Source: Primulina eburnea
Lineage: Eukaryota > Streptophyta > Magnoliopsida > Lamiales > Gesneriaceae
Length of the DNA: 64,000 bases
Direction of reading: 5' to 3'
NCBI RefSeq assembly: GCF_022965805.1
Contig: NC_133104.1
Span: 20,259,071 to 20,323,070, forward strand
Part shown: piece by piece, positions 46,376 to 58,115 of the stretch
Layout of the letters: the number at the start of each line of letters is the position of its first letter
How positions within the stretch are numbered: position 1 is the stretch's first letter
The notes under the pieces: generated by a model
Databases searched by the model: none
What the model was told of the DNA's origin: nothing
What the model saw: only the letters and a program-made list of their open reading frames with translations
Program-made: the position numbers and the translations under genes

Positions 46376-48479
46376 ATGAATGCCATGGCAATCGATTTTG
46401 ACTCAGTTTTATCAATTCAAGAAGCTGATATCAAAAATGTCTTTTTGAAGATTGAATCTGCTGGGCTCCGAATGTTTTTGGGACAATCTTCACAAGAAAT
46501 ATACTCGAAGGAAGTGAATGAATTCTATCTGAAAGGGTATGTTACTAGTGAATGAAATATCTCTGTCACTATTAATGATCAGTTGCTGATCATATCTGAA
46601 GAAAACTTTGGAGAAATTTTTTCCTTGCCAACTGATGGATATGTCAGTTTCTCTGAAGTTAAAACATCCGATATTGAGAAAATGCAATCCTCATTATCTG
46701 CTGATGGGCGGAAAATCAAAGTCTCCGACCCAAAGAAAGAACTGAAACCAGAAATTCATTATTGGCTGATATTGTAGCAAAGGGAATTTTAGCTAAAGCT
46801 GGCTCATATGCAGCTCTCACTCTTGAAAAATTATAGGTGATGACAATCATCATGGGTGAGAAGAAAGTCAACTGGAGGTACATTATTTTCAGCATTCTAA
46901 AGAATATGCTTAAATCAACAAAACAGTCCATGGGGTTTGCCATTTCAATCAGTTATTCTGAAACTCAAAGGACTGGTAGCTAACAATGCCGAAAAATCAT
47001 CAAAATTTAAGATATTCACAGCCAAGAATATCTTGCCACCAAAGACCAAGTTGGATCCCTCGCCTAAACAATTCGTAAAAGTCAAGAAGGAGATTGGGAT
47101 ACAGCAAGCTGCTCCTAAATCAGTCAAGAAAGCCAAGACGCTGGTCCAACTGAAGGCTGCAAAGCGAAAACTGATTCTCAGTGAATCAGATTCTGAGAAA
47201 ACTCCCTCTCCCAATCTTATCAAGAAACCAAGGACACAAAGAACCAAACCAATACCAGCAGTGGAACCAACCATTACTGAGAAACTGTCTCAGTCAGCTG
47301 CTGAAAAGCCGATTCAGGCTATCCCATTGCAAGTCATCCCTCCTGATGATTCAGTTCCAACTGAAAAGATATCCACTAGAGTAAAAGCTCCCTTCACTCG
47401 TGTAAATCAACCCACTATTTTACCTAAGGCTAGACAGAAAGGCGTCACATTGAAGGAACCAGTGGAATCTACAAAATCTGGCTTACAAATTCCTCATATT
47501 CTAACCACGGAGAAGGGAAAAGGCAAGCTTGTGGAGGAGCCAAGGCCATCTCACGACATTCAAACTCATATCGATCTAATTTGGGAGTGACATCTGAAAC
47601 TGAAGAACAAACTGAAGTGCTCACTCAGAACCAAGGGGAAACACTTACTGAATCCGTGGAAGAGCAGTTGCCTAATGTTGAAATCTTCAAACTGAAGAAC
47701 CACCCCAAGTTTCAGCCGTTGATCAAACAGAAGAACAAGCCCATGATTCTCCAATAGCAGTTAGCACAGATAACCCTGTTATTCTAGAACAAAGTGTTTC
47801 TGATGGTCAGAATCAACCTTCTTCCTCTCAAGGTCAAGAAGAGACAGTTGATCACACTATGATAATTTTCACTCCACCAGAACAAGTGCCACATCAGGAA
47901 GATATAGGAGTCATGTCTCCTGAAATCTCAAATTCAGAAGCATTGTTCGATGAAATCAACACCATCAAGACAAATATGAATCAAATAATGGATGCCATCA
48001 AATCCATTCAGTCAACCCAATTCTATCATTCTGTAAAGCTCAATGGATCCGAAGATTTTGTTTTTGCAAAGCTGAAGAATATTCAAGAAGTTGTAACTGA
48101 ACTCTCAGTTGCCATAGAACACAAGCAGAACAAAGCTACAACTGCTGCTCTTTTCGTTACTCAAGATGTGATCAACCAACGAGTTGAAAGACTAGAAACA
48201 TCTGTTGCAAACAAAATAGACTCACTGTAAACCTCAGTTCTTACTGCCATCTCCAGTATCTCAGCTGATGTCGGCATCTTATCTACTGAAGTTCGACAAT
48301 TATCTATTCACATGGCTCAGTTTGACAAAAAGGGGGAAGATAGTCGGAAGAAACATTGAAGAGCAGTTAGCAATTTAGCAGTTTGTTTTGAGACAGTTTT
48401 TGTTAAGAAGCAGTCTATAAGAGTTCAATCCTTCAGTTACTATATGCTTAGTTTTGTCAAACACCAAAAAGGGGGAAAT
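46376..48479 (+). pseudogene. Element M: unclassified retroelement ORF with basic and coiled-coil regions
   Basis: A degenerate long gene on the plus strand that I cannot assign to gag or pol. Part 1 (46376-46930) starts at ATG with [17 protein letters not shown] and LIISEENFGEIFSLPTDG, then, in a shifted frame, LADIVAKGILAKAGS and VNWRYIIFSILKNM. Part 2 (46937-47590) is a Lys/Ser/Pro-rich region of 217 residues with nuclear-signal-like clusters (KKAKT, KRKLILSESDSE). Part 3 (47859-48230) is a 123-residue region with heptad-like spacing (INTIKTNMNQIMDAIKSI, VINQRVERLETSV). It ends near FDKKGEDSRKKH. Several stops and frameshifts occur. I recall similar predicted proteins from Lamiales genomes. 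It may be an additional ORF of a copia-type element, because a polypurine tract and LTR-like end follow. Confidence 0.5.
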
Positions 48480-49380
48480 TGTTGGAAACCAAATTTCGGA
48501 GTTTGACAAACTAAAGAAACTAACTGAATTATGAGACAACTGAATATGCGAAAGACGCGACTGATTACTTAACAACTGAAACCAGCTGAACTAATGAAGA
48601 AAACTGATCCTGAATGTTTCTCGGGAAATAACAACCGACAAAAAGACATAGTAGACAGCAACTGAATATGGAAAGGGCACCTCAATCATTACAGCATAGA
48701 ACAACGTATTTCGGCTATTGCAATTAAGACGCCGTATTACAATCAACGAAGAGAACATTGCCCAAGGAATGATGAAGTGGCAATCGACGGATACTAGAAT
48801 TCAAATGCATATCAAAGTTACCGTTGAAAGAGAAGTTTATAAATATGACTGAAGAACAGCAGAAGAAAGAAGACACGATCACTCAATATTAAAATTTTTG
48901 TTACTCTGCCAAAATCTTAGCTCATCCTTATTTGAATTATTCGTAGCAATCAAGGCTACAATTTGAGCTTACTAGTACTCTCTAAAAGTTGTTAGATTAA
49001 ATAGTGCTAAGATCAGTTACGCACTGAGAATATTGTGTAGAACTAAGAGTTTCACTTTTGGCAGTGGTAAGTCCAAACTGAAGTGGGTCTGTACAAGGGT
49101 TGTACTCGAACAAAGTCTTTTAGTAAATATACTATCCTTGTGATAGAAGGGGTGACGTAGGAGTAATTGAATTCTCCGAACATCCAGAAACAACTCTTGC
49201 ATATTTCTTTCAGTTTCGTATTCTATCTTTCAGTCAGTTACTTTCCGCAACTACTCTAGTTTAACTGATTGTTATTGACCAACAAGATTCCGAGATTCAG
49301 TTTCTCACCAAACTGAACTCAAATATTATTAAAGAACAATTTTAATTGTAAGTGTTTATTCAACCCCCCCTTTCTAAACA
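48480..49380 (+). repeat. LTR-like end of element M
   Basis: The purine tract AAAAAGGGGGAAA precedes TGTTGGAAACC at 48480. The segment ends near TCAACCCCCCCTTTCTAAACA at 49380, giving a TG...CA unit of about 901 bp. No second copy is in the window, so the LTR call rests on ends and polypurine tract only. The right end could also be a few bases further on. Confidence 0.5.
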
Positions 49381-49390
49381 CTTTTGTTAT

Positions 49391-51079
49391 GACAACCGAT
49401 CCTATAATTTTTTGTAAAATTTTGTCCAAGGGGTGGTGTAGGAGAGAGGGGCGAGACTTTTCTTGGTTGTGGAAAGAGTTGAAGCAAAAAAATTGCATGC
49501 CATATATTGGATATTAAAAAAGTTTCCTCCAAGCCTTCACCTCCCTTGCATGCCTTCTACTTGGGCTTGTAACAATTACAAGGCCCATGGACTTTAATAT
49601 AAATGTCTCAAACACATTTGAGTCCATTTAAATTTTACTTGATTTTACTCAAGCCCAGTAGTTTAATAATTATTTCTAATTGGGCTCTACAAGACCCATG
49701 AGTGTTTAATTAATCCAACACTTGAATTAATTTAATTATTTGGACTCTACTAGGTCCACTAGTGTTTAATTAATTCAACACTTGAATTAATTTAATTTAG
49801 TCCATAATAATGTATATGAAAATCACAATTTTCAAATACAATATTCACTTGGCCTACTTTTAATTTAGGAACTTTTCCTCAAATTAAAAGTTACATTCTC
49901 CTTATAGAAGTCATATTTCTATTTTTCCTTACGCTTATAAACTCATTTATAAGCCGTTCAACACATTGAACTATTTTACTTCTCAACGGGATCTAGAAAG
50001 CTAGCACTTGTGTGGCCCTCAATGGTTTATTGATACAACTAGCCGTGGGTTCACATCTCCATGTGATTCGGACTAAACATGTCCTTATATGAGCATACCC
50101 CAATTGCTCCATTCTTACTTATCAACTCCTTGATAACAAGAACGTCAGAACTCAAGTCTGATAGTACCGAACCAATCATGTTAAACGCCTAGCAGCATCG
50201 CTTACATGATTCCCTAGGTATCAAATGATAGTGCCTGCAAGAACCATTCAATTATGGTTAGCGTACAGTACGGTCCCTTCAACTCATATATCCCGACCGA
50301 TTCGACAACCATTGGTATATCGAGAGTTGTCAATGAATCTATACTATGTGTCATGTTGTAGTTGCATTGATGGTGTAATCTATGAAACCCCTTTCATAAT
50401 TACCATCAAACCCTGATCAGAGATTTTATACTACATACACATAGGATATCCATACCCGAAGGTAAGCGGTGAATCCCCGACTACAATGCATCGACTTCTA
50501 TATGTTTCGACAAAACACCCAACCTTGCCACCTGATGACCCCTTGAGAGTCGGTAAACAAGTCAAAGTGTAATTCTAGCACATAGAGTCTCAATGTTGTC
50601 CCGGGTCATAAGGACTAATGGTGTCCAACCATAAACTAGGACGTTTCCACTCGATAATTGAGAACCACTTGGAAAGTCCTTTATGGAGGGTTGTTCAGTG
50701 CACTCTACCAGGAGCACCTATCTGCATGCTCGGACATCACAATGTCCCCTACCAATGAAACATGGTACTCACATCGCAGATACTAGTCTCGAACTTGAGC
50801 GGCTTATATCCTTCTTAGCGGCAGCTGAATCGACTAGGAACTGTTTAGAATATACAGTATTCCAAATATGAGTTTCATGATACTCATCATATGAGCATCT
50901 CATATTCTTTCTACTATTTGTATATTCAAGGATTTTATCTATGCAACTAGCATGGGTATACAGATAAAGATGTGCCAAAACAATAATTTCAAATATTATT
51001 AAAATAAAGATTGCTTATACATAGAGTTTCATTGTGAACACTCGGCCAACACTTGGCTCGACGAGCACCTACTCTAACA
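49391..51079 (-). repeat. Copia LTR N, start region deleted
   Basis: Minus orientation. It matches the copia LTR consensus from about 49425 to the end TCTAACA at 51079. The first about 400 bp of the consensus are missing or scrambled (49391-49425). It directly abuts copia L coding sequence of the opposite orientation. Confidence 0.8.
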
Positions 51080-52147
51080 CAATGTCCATTAAAAGGCAGT
51101 TGACAAGACACCATATGAGATATGGATGGGTAAGCCACCCAAATATTCTTATCTTAGAATATGGGGGTGCCCTGCTTATGTGAAGCAGGTAGTGGGAGAT
51201 AAATTGGATAGTCGATCCATTTTATGTTACTTTGTGGGATATCCAAAGAATTCTGTTGGATATTACTTCTATCATCCCCAAGAAACAAAGGTGTTTGTTT
51301 CTAGGAATGCAACCTTTTTGAAAAAGGAATTTTTATTGGATAGAAAAGGGGAGATGATAGAACTCGAAGAGGTTCGAGAGACACCCACCATTATAGAACC
51401 CACACCCGAAGAGCCAAGAGAGGAGATACAAGCTCCTAGAAGATCCGAGAGAGTCTCGAGACCACCTATGAGGTATGGTCTGCTTCTTGAAGAGGGCCAT
51501 GATGAGCCTAACCATGGATGTGATCCAAGGACCTTCAGGGAAGCGTTATCTGATGCCGATTCATCCAAGTGGCTTGAAACAATAGAATCTGAGATGAATT
51601 CCATGCATTCGAACTAAGTGTGGAATCTCGTGGATCCACCTGAGGAAATTGTTCCCATAGGGTGTAAAGGGATTTACAAGAGGAAACTTGGGGCGGATGG
51701 AAGGTTTTTACCTTCAAGGCGCGATTGGTGGCAAAAGGATATACTCAAAGACAAGGAGTTGACTTTTAGGAAACCTTTTCTCCAGTTGCAATGTTCAAGT
51801 CCATAAGGATATTGCTAGCCATAGCTGCATGGTATGACTATGAGATATGGCAGATGGATGTCAAGAGAGCCTTTCTTAATGGGGATATTAAGGAAGAGAT
51901 TTACATGTCTCAACCTGAAGGGTTTACATCTATCGGAAGTGAGCATATGGTATGCAAACTTCAAAGATATATTTATGGTCTAAAGCAGGAATCTAGGAGT
52001 TGGAACCTCAGATTCGATAGTACAATCAAAGAGTTTGGTTTTGCTAAGAATCCTGAGGAACCCTGTGTATAAGAAGGTCAGTGAGAGTGCTGTGACATTC
52101 CTTGTGCTTTATGTTGATGACATTCTACTCATTGGGAATGATGTAGG
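51080..52147 (+). pseudogene. Copia L polyprotein: integrase end and RT start
   Basis: A plus-strand copy of the copia O polyprotein, starting at the end of the integrase (TPYEIWMGKPP, WGCPAYVKQ, LCYFVGYP). The Ser/Pro/Glu-rich linker and RT follow (MDVKRAFLNGDIKEE, QPEGF, YGLKQ, LVLYVDDILLIGND). A TAA at 51615-51617 replaces the CAA of O. Frameshifts lie near 51705 and 51790 and close to 52065. Solo LTR P splits the frame right after GNDVG. The 5' LTR, gag and protease are not in the window; they were lost where LTR N joins. Confidence 0.88.
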
Positions 52148-54299
52148 TGAAACGGGATCGGTTACGGTGACCGAAAGCGCAACGGAAGTTAAAAAAAATC
52201 TAATTTTTAAGAAAAAATTTCGGCCACCATCCTTTTTGTGTAGCAAATACATTTAAACACCAAAATGTCATACATAGGGTGTTTTAGAAATTTACCTATC
52301 AATCTCAAAGATTGATTGTGGCTCCAACTAAGGTGTAAACACCTTAGCTCTTGAAGGTAGACAATCTACAAGCTTCACCTTTCTTTTGGACTCCTTTCTT
52401 CCAATCAAGCCCACCACCAACTAGGTAGATCCACCTTACACTTGCACTAGAAAATGTATGGCATTTTTCTTTGAGAAGTGAGTGTTTTTCTCCAACAATT
52501 GAAGAACACAAAATGAAAGAAAAATGGAGAGAAAATGAAGAGAGGATTTCGGCCATTGTGTGTGTGGGAGGAGAGAAGGAAGACTAGACTTGGTTGTGGG
52601 AAAAGTTGTTTCAAAAAGTTGCATGCCATGCCTTGAAAACACAAAAAGTAGTCTCCCAACCTTTCACCTCACATGCATGCATATTATATGGTTTTTAATC
52701 AAATTAAAAACCTTGGACTAAATTTTAATTATCTCAAACATATTTGAGACTAATTAAACATTACTTGAATTTACCCAAGTCCCACTAGTTAAATAATTAA
52801 TTTAAATTGAGCTCTACAAGACTCAATATAATTTAATTAATTCAACACTTGAATTAATTTAATTATTTGGACTCTACTAGGTCCACTAGTGTTTAAATAA
52901 TTCAACACTTGAATTAATTTAATTTAGTCCATAATAATGTTTATGAAAATCACAATTTTCAAATACATTATTCACTTGGCCTAATTTTAATTTAGGAACA
53001 CTTCCATAAATTAAAATTTACATTTCTCTCATAGAAGTCATACTTCTATTTTTCTTTACACTTATAAACTCATTTATAAGTCGTTCAACACATTGAACTA
53101 TTTTCTCCTTTATAGAAGTCATACTTCTAATTTTCCTTACGCTTATAAACTCCTTTATAAGCCGTTCAACACATTGAACTATTTTTACTTCTCAACGGGA
53201 TCTAGAAAGCTAGTACTTGTGTGGCCCTCAATGGTTCATTGATACAACTAGCCGTGGGTTCACATCTCTATGTGATTCGGACTAAACATGTCCTTATATG
53301 AGCATACCCCAATTGCTCCATTCTTATTTATCAACACCTTGATAATAAGAACGTCAGAACTCAAGTCTGATAGTACCCAACCAATCATGTTAAACGCCTA
53401 GCAGCATCGCTTACATGATTCCCTAGGTATCAAATGATAGTGCCTGCAAGAACCATTCTATTATGGTTAGCGTACAGTACGGTCCCTTCAACTCATATAT
53501 CCCGATCGATTCGACAACCATTGGTTTATCGAGAGTTGTCAATGAATCGATACTATGTGTCATGTCGTAGTTGCATCAATGGTGTAATCTATGAAACCCC
53601 TTTCATAATTACCACCATACTCTGGCCAGAGATTTCAACCTACATACACATGATAACACATTGGATATCCATACCCGAAGGTAAGCGGTGAATCCCCGAC
53701 TACAATGCATCGACTCCTATGTGTTTCGACAGAACACCCAACCTTGCCACCTGATGACCCCATGAGAGTCGGTAAACAAGTCAAAGTGTAATTCTAGCAC
53801 ATAGAGTCTCAATGTTGTCTCGGGTCATAAGGACTAATGGTGTACAACCATAAACCAGGACGTTTCCACTCGATAAGTGAGAACCACTTGGAAAGTCCTT
53901 TAATGGAGGGTTGTTCAGTGCACTCTACTAGGAGCACCTATCTGCATGCTCGGACATCACAATGTCCCCTACCAATGAAACATGGTACTCACATCGCAGA
54001 TACTAGTCTCTAACTCGAGCGGCCTATATCCTCCTTAGTGGCGGCTGAATCGACTAGGAACTGTTTAGAATATACAGTATTCCAAATATGAGTTTCATGA
54101 TACTCATCATATGAGCATCTCATATTCTTTCTACTATTTGTATATTCAAGGGCTTTATCTATGCAACTAGCATGGGTATACAGATAAAGATTTGCCAAAA
54201 TAATAATTTCAAATATTATTAAAATAAAGATTGCTTATACATAGAGTTTCATTGTGAACACTCGGCCAACACTTGGCTCGACGGGCACCTACTCTAACA
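52148..54299 (-). repeat. Copia solo LTR P inside L
   Basis: 2152 bp, from TGAAACGGGATCGG to CACCTACTCTAACA, flanked by GTAGG (52143-52147, 54300-54304). Removing it restores the L frame (GNDVG / MLQSTKIW). It contains a private 80-bp tandem duplication near 53030-53185. Confidence 0.94.
53030..53185 (-). repeat. 80-bp tandem duplication in LTR P
   Basis: Two copies of a segment running from TAGAAGTCATACTTCTA to CACATTGAACTATTT lie side by side with several differences. The other copia LTRs have one copy. Confidence 0.85.
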
Positions 54300-54304
54300 G
54301 TAGG

Positions 54305-55252
54305 AATGTTGCAATCAACTAAGATATGGTTAGCGAGTATGTTTTCAATGCAGGACTTGGGTGAAGCATCTTTTGTATTGGGAATACAGATCTATAGAGA
54401 TAGATCTAAAAGATTGATTGGTCTCACCCAATCCACATACATTGATACCGTCGTGAAGAGGTTCTCGATGGATGAGTCCAAGAGAGGACATCTACCAATG
54501 CGTCATGGCGTGTCCCTATCCAAGTCTATGTCTCCCATGACTAATGAAGAGATAGCGGCGATGACAAGCATTCCTTATGAATCTGCGATTGGTAGCGTCA
54601 TGTATGGGATGATATCTACACGTCCTGACATGGATTTTGGACTAAGTGTAGTGAGTAGATATCAATCCAACCCTGGTCTTCCACACTGGAAAGCTGTGAA
54701 AGACATCCTCAAGTATTTGAGAAGGACCAATAAGTTGTTTTGGTCTATGGGGGTGGAGAACTGAAATTGGAAGGCTATATCGACTCTAGATTCCAAAGCG
54801 ATATCGATGACTCGAAGTCAACCTCTGGGTTCATATTCAAGCTCAATGGTGCTGCTGTGTCTTGGAAGAGTTCCAAGCAAGACAGTACTGCGGATTCCAC
54901 CACTGAAGCAGAATATATTGCTGCATCAGCTGCAGCAAAGGAGGCTGTTTGGATAAGGAATTTTGTCCAAGAGTTGGACGTCATTCCTAATGGAATGGCT
55001 TCTGTCCCGGTGTTTTGTGACAACACGGGAGCCATTGCTCAAGCAAAGGAGCCGAGGTCTCATCAGAAGTTCAAACACGTATTGAGAAAGTACCACATCC
55101 TAAGAGAGATCGTGGAAAGAGGAGATGTCACGATTGACAAAGTCGGCTCCGCAGATAATGTTGCTGATCCGCTAACTAAGCCTTTACCTGGACCATTATT
55201 CGAGAAGCATCGCGAATCGATGGGTTTGAAGCATATGGGTAGTTGGCTCTAG
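54305..55252 (+). pseudogene. Copia L polyprotein: RT end and RNase H
   Basis: It continues L after P with MLQSTKIWLASMFSMQDLG. The RT C-terminus (FVLGIQIYRDRSKR, YASAIGS-like, ISTRPDM) is followed by RNase H ([55 protein letters not shown]) to the stop in GSWL*. A frameshift near 54760 separates two frames (54273-54764 and 54740-55252). Very similar to O, so the two belong to one family. Confidence 0.88.
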
Positions 55253-55266
55253 TGCAAGTGGGAGAT
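55253..55266 (+). other. Polypurine tract of copia L
   Basis: GTGCAAGTGGGAGA-type tract between the stop codon and the 3' LTR. O has the same in the other orientation. Confidence 0.8.
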
Positions 55267-57238
55267 TGTTAGACTAGGTGCACGTCGAGCCAAGTGTTGG
55301 CCGAGAGTTCACAATGAAACTCTATGTATAAACAGTCTTTATTTTAATAATATTTGAATTTATCATTTTGGCACTTCTTTATGTGTATACCCATGTTAGT
55401 TGCATAGATAAAATCCTTGAATGTACAAATAGTAGAAAGAATATGAGATGCTCATATGATGAGTATCACGAAACTCATATCTGGAATACTGTATATTCTA
55501 AACAGTTCCTAGTCGATTCAGCCGCCGCTAAGAAGAATATAGGCCGCTAGAGTTCGAGACTAGTATATGCGATGTGAGTACCATGTTTCATTGGTAGGGG
55601 ACATTGTGATGTCCGGACATGCAGATAGGTGCTCCTTGTAGAGTGCACTAAACAACCCTCCATAAAGGACTTTCCAAGTGGTTCTCAATTATCGAGTGGA
55701 AAAGTCCTAGTTTATGGTTGTACACCATTAGTACTTATGACCCGGGACAACATTGAGACTCTATGTGCTAGAATTACACTTTGACTTGTTTACCGACTCT
55801 CATGAGGTCATCAGGTGGCAAGGTTGGGTGTTTTGTCGAAACATATAGGAGTCGATGCATTGTAATTGGGGATTCACCGCTTACCTTCGGGTATGGATAT
55901 TCTATGTGTTCTCATGTGTATGGAGGTTGAAATCTCTGATCAGAGTATAGTGGTAATTATGAAAGTGGTTTCATAAATTACACCATCGATGCAACTACGA
56001 CATGACACATAGTATCGATTCATTGACAACTCTCGATCAACCAATGGTTGTCGAATCGGTCGGGATATATGAGTTGAAGGGATCGTACTGTATGCTAACC
56101 ATAATTGAATGGTTCTTGCAGGCACTATCATTTGATACCTAGGGAATCATATAAGCGATGGTGCTAGGCGTTTAACATGATTTGTTGGGTACTATGAGAC
56201 TTGAGTTCTGACATTCTTGTTATCAAGGAGTTGATAAGTAAGAATGGAGCAATTGGGGTATGCTCGTATAAGGACATGTTTAGTCCGAATCACTTGGAGA
56301 TGTGAACCCACGGCTAGTTGTATCAATGAATCATTGAGGGCCACACAAGTACTAGCTTTCTAGATCCCGTTGAGAAGTAAAATAGTTCAATGTGTTGAAC
56401 GTCTTATAAAGGAGTTTATAAGCGTAAGGAAAAATAGAAGTATGACTTCTATGAGAGAAATGTAATTTTTAATTTATGAATGTGTTCCTAAATTAAAAGG
56501 GTTGGCAAAATAAATAATGTATTTGAAAATTGTGATTTTCATAAACATTATTATGGACTAAACTAAATTAACTCAAGTGTTGAATTAATTAAATCATATT
56601 GGGTCTTGTAGAGCCCAATAGTAAAATAATTATTCAACTAGTGACTTGAGTAAATTTCAGTAATGTTTAATTAATCTCAAATATGTTTGAGTTAATTAAA
56701 ATAAGTCCATGGATTTTTAATTGTTAAAAATCAAATAGATTGCATGCATGGGAGATGAAAGGTTGGGAGACATCTTTTTGTATAACCAAGGCATGGCATG
56801 CACATGCTTAACTCAACTTTTTCAAGTACCAAGAAAATTCTTCCAACCTGATTCCACTCCTCACCTTGGCCGAAATATTGAAGGCATTTTCTCCTCATTT
56901 TTCTCTCCATTTTTGTTCTTCAATTTGTTGAAAACAAATCTCTTCTCAAAAGAAAAATACCCTACATTTTCTAGTGCAAGTGTAAGGTGGATCTTCTAAG
57001 TTGAAGGAATCTTGTAGATTTTTCTTGCCATACAAGAGCTAAGGTGTTTACACCTTAGTTGGAGCCATCATCAACCTCAAGAGGTTGATAGGTATAATTT
57101 CTTAACACTCTATGAATGTCATAGTTGTGTTTTTGTATATGCTACAACACTAGTACATAGGTGGCCGAAATGTTCTTGTTGAAAATTAATTTTTGAACTT
57201 CCGTTGCGCTTTCGGGCACCTAAAATCGATCCTTTTCA
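55267..57238 (+). repeat. 3' LTR of copia L
   Basis: 1972 bp, from TGTTAGACTAGGTGCACG to ATCGATCCTTTTCA. It is followed by gypsy K integrase sequence, so L lies in or next to K. No left partner is available to test the duplication. Confidence 0.9.
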
Positions 57239-58115
57239 GTTTGAAACTTGTATGCGTGGTCCACATGAGAAATTCTATTTGCATAACGGTTTCTTGTTTA
57301 GAGAAGATAGGTTGTGCATTCCTAAATCATCCATTCATGAATTACTTGTTAGGGAAGCACACGGGGGTGGTTTGTTGGGGGAATTTTGGTGTGGCTAAAA
57401 CTTTAAGTGCATTGCATGAACATTTTTATTGGCCACATATGAAACGTGATGTTGAGCGTGTATGTGATAAATGTATAACTTGTAGACAAGCTAAGTCTAG
57501 GATGCAACCACATGGATTTTATACACCACTTCCTGTCCCTAGTGAACCTTGGATTGACATATCTATAGACTTTGTTTTGGGGTTGCCTAGGACTAAGAAG
57601 GGGAGAGATGTAATATTTGTTGTTGTTGATAGATTTTTAAGATGGCACGTTTTATTGCTTGTCACAAAACTGATTATGCATCTAACATTGCAGAGTTGTT
57701 CTTTAGAGAGGTCGTTAGGTTGCATGGCATGCCTAGGACAATTGTTTCTGATCGCAATGTTAAGTTCTTGAGTTACTTTTGGAAAACTTTATGGGCTAAA
57801 CTTGGCACAAAATTGTTGTTCTCTATTACTTGTCATCCTCAAACGGATGGACAAACTGTGGTTGTTAATAGAACTTTAGGAACACTTTTGCATGTAATAC
57901 TTAAAAATAATTTAAAGAATTGGGAAGATTGTTTGCCATTTGTTGAGTTTGCTTATAATCGTTGCGTGCATTCTACTACCAATTATTCACCGTTTGAAAT
58001 TGTGTATGGTTTTAATCCTTTGACTCCGTTGGATTTGTTGTCTTTACCTGTGAGTGAATGGTTAAACATGGATGGCAAGAAGAAGGCCAAATTTGTTAGG
58101 AGTTTGCATGAGAAG
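57239..58115 (+). pseudogene. Gypsy K integrase fragment
   Basis: The integrase of the same type of gypsy as K. Visible are the region before the zinc finger ([28 protein letters not shown]), the H2C2 finger ([21 protein letters not shown]), and the catalytic core ([38 protein letters not shown]). A later stretch ([23 protein letters not shown]) is also present. Frameshifts lie near 57385 and 57635. It is cut at 58115 by copia O. Whether it is one and the same copy as 27226-46375 is likely but not proven, because RNase H is missing. Confidence 0.85.

Noticed and set aside
46376..48479. Element M as a true viral-type envelope gene
   Set aside because: No signal peptide or membrane segment visible. 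Position before a polypurine tract alone is not enough.
27226..58115. Claim that the K fragments are certainly one copy
   Set aside because: The first two are proven contiguous around D. The integrase piece fits the type and order but RNase H is absent, so two copies are possible.
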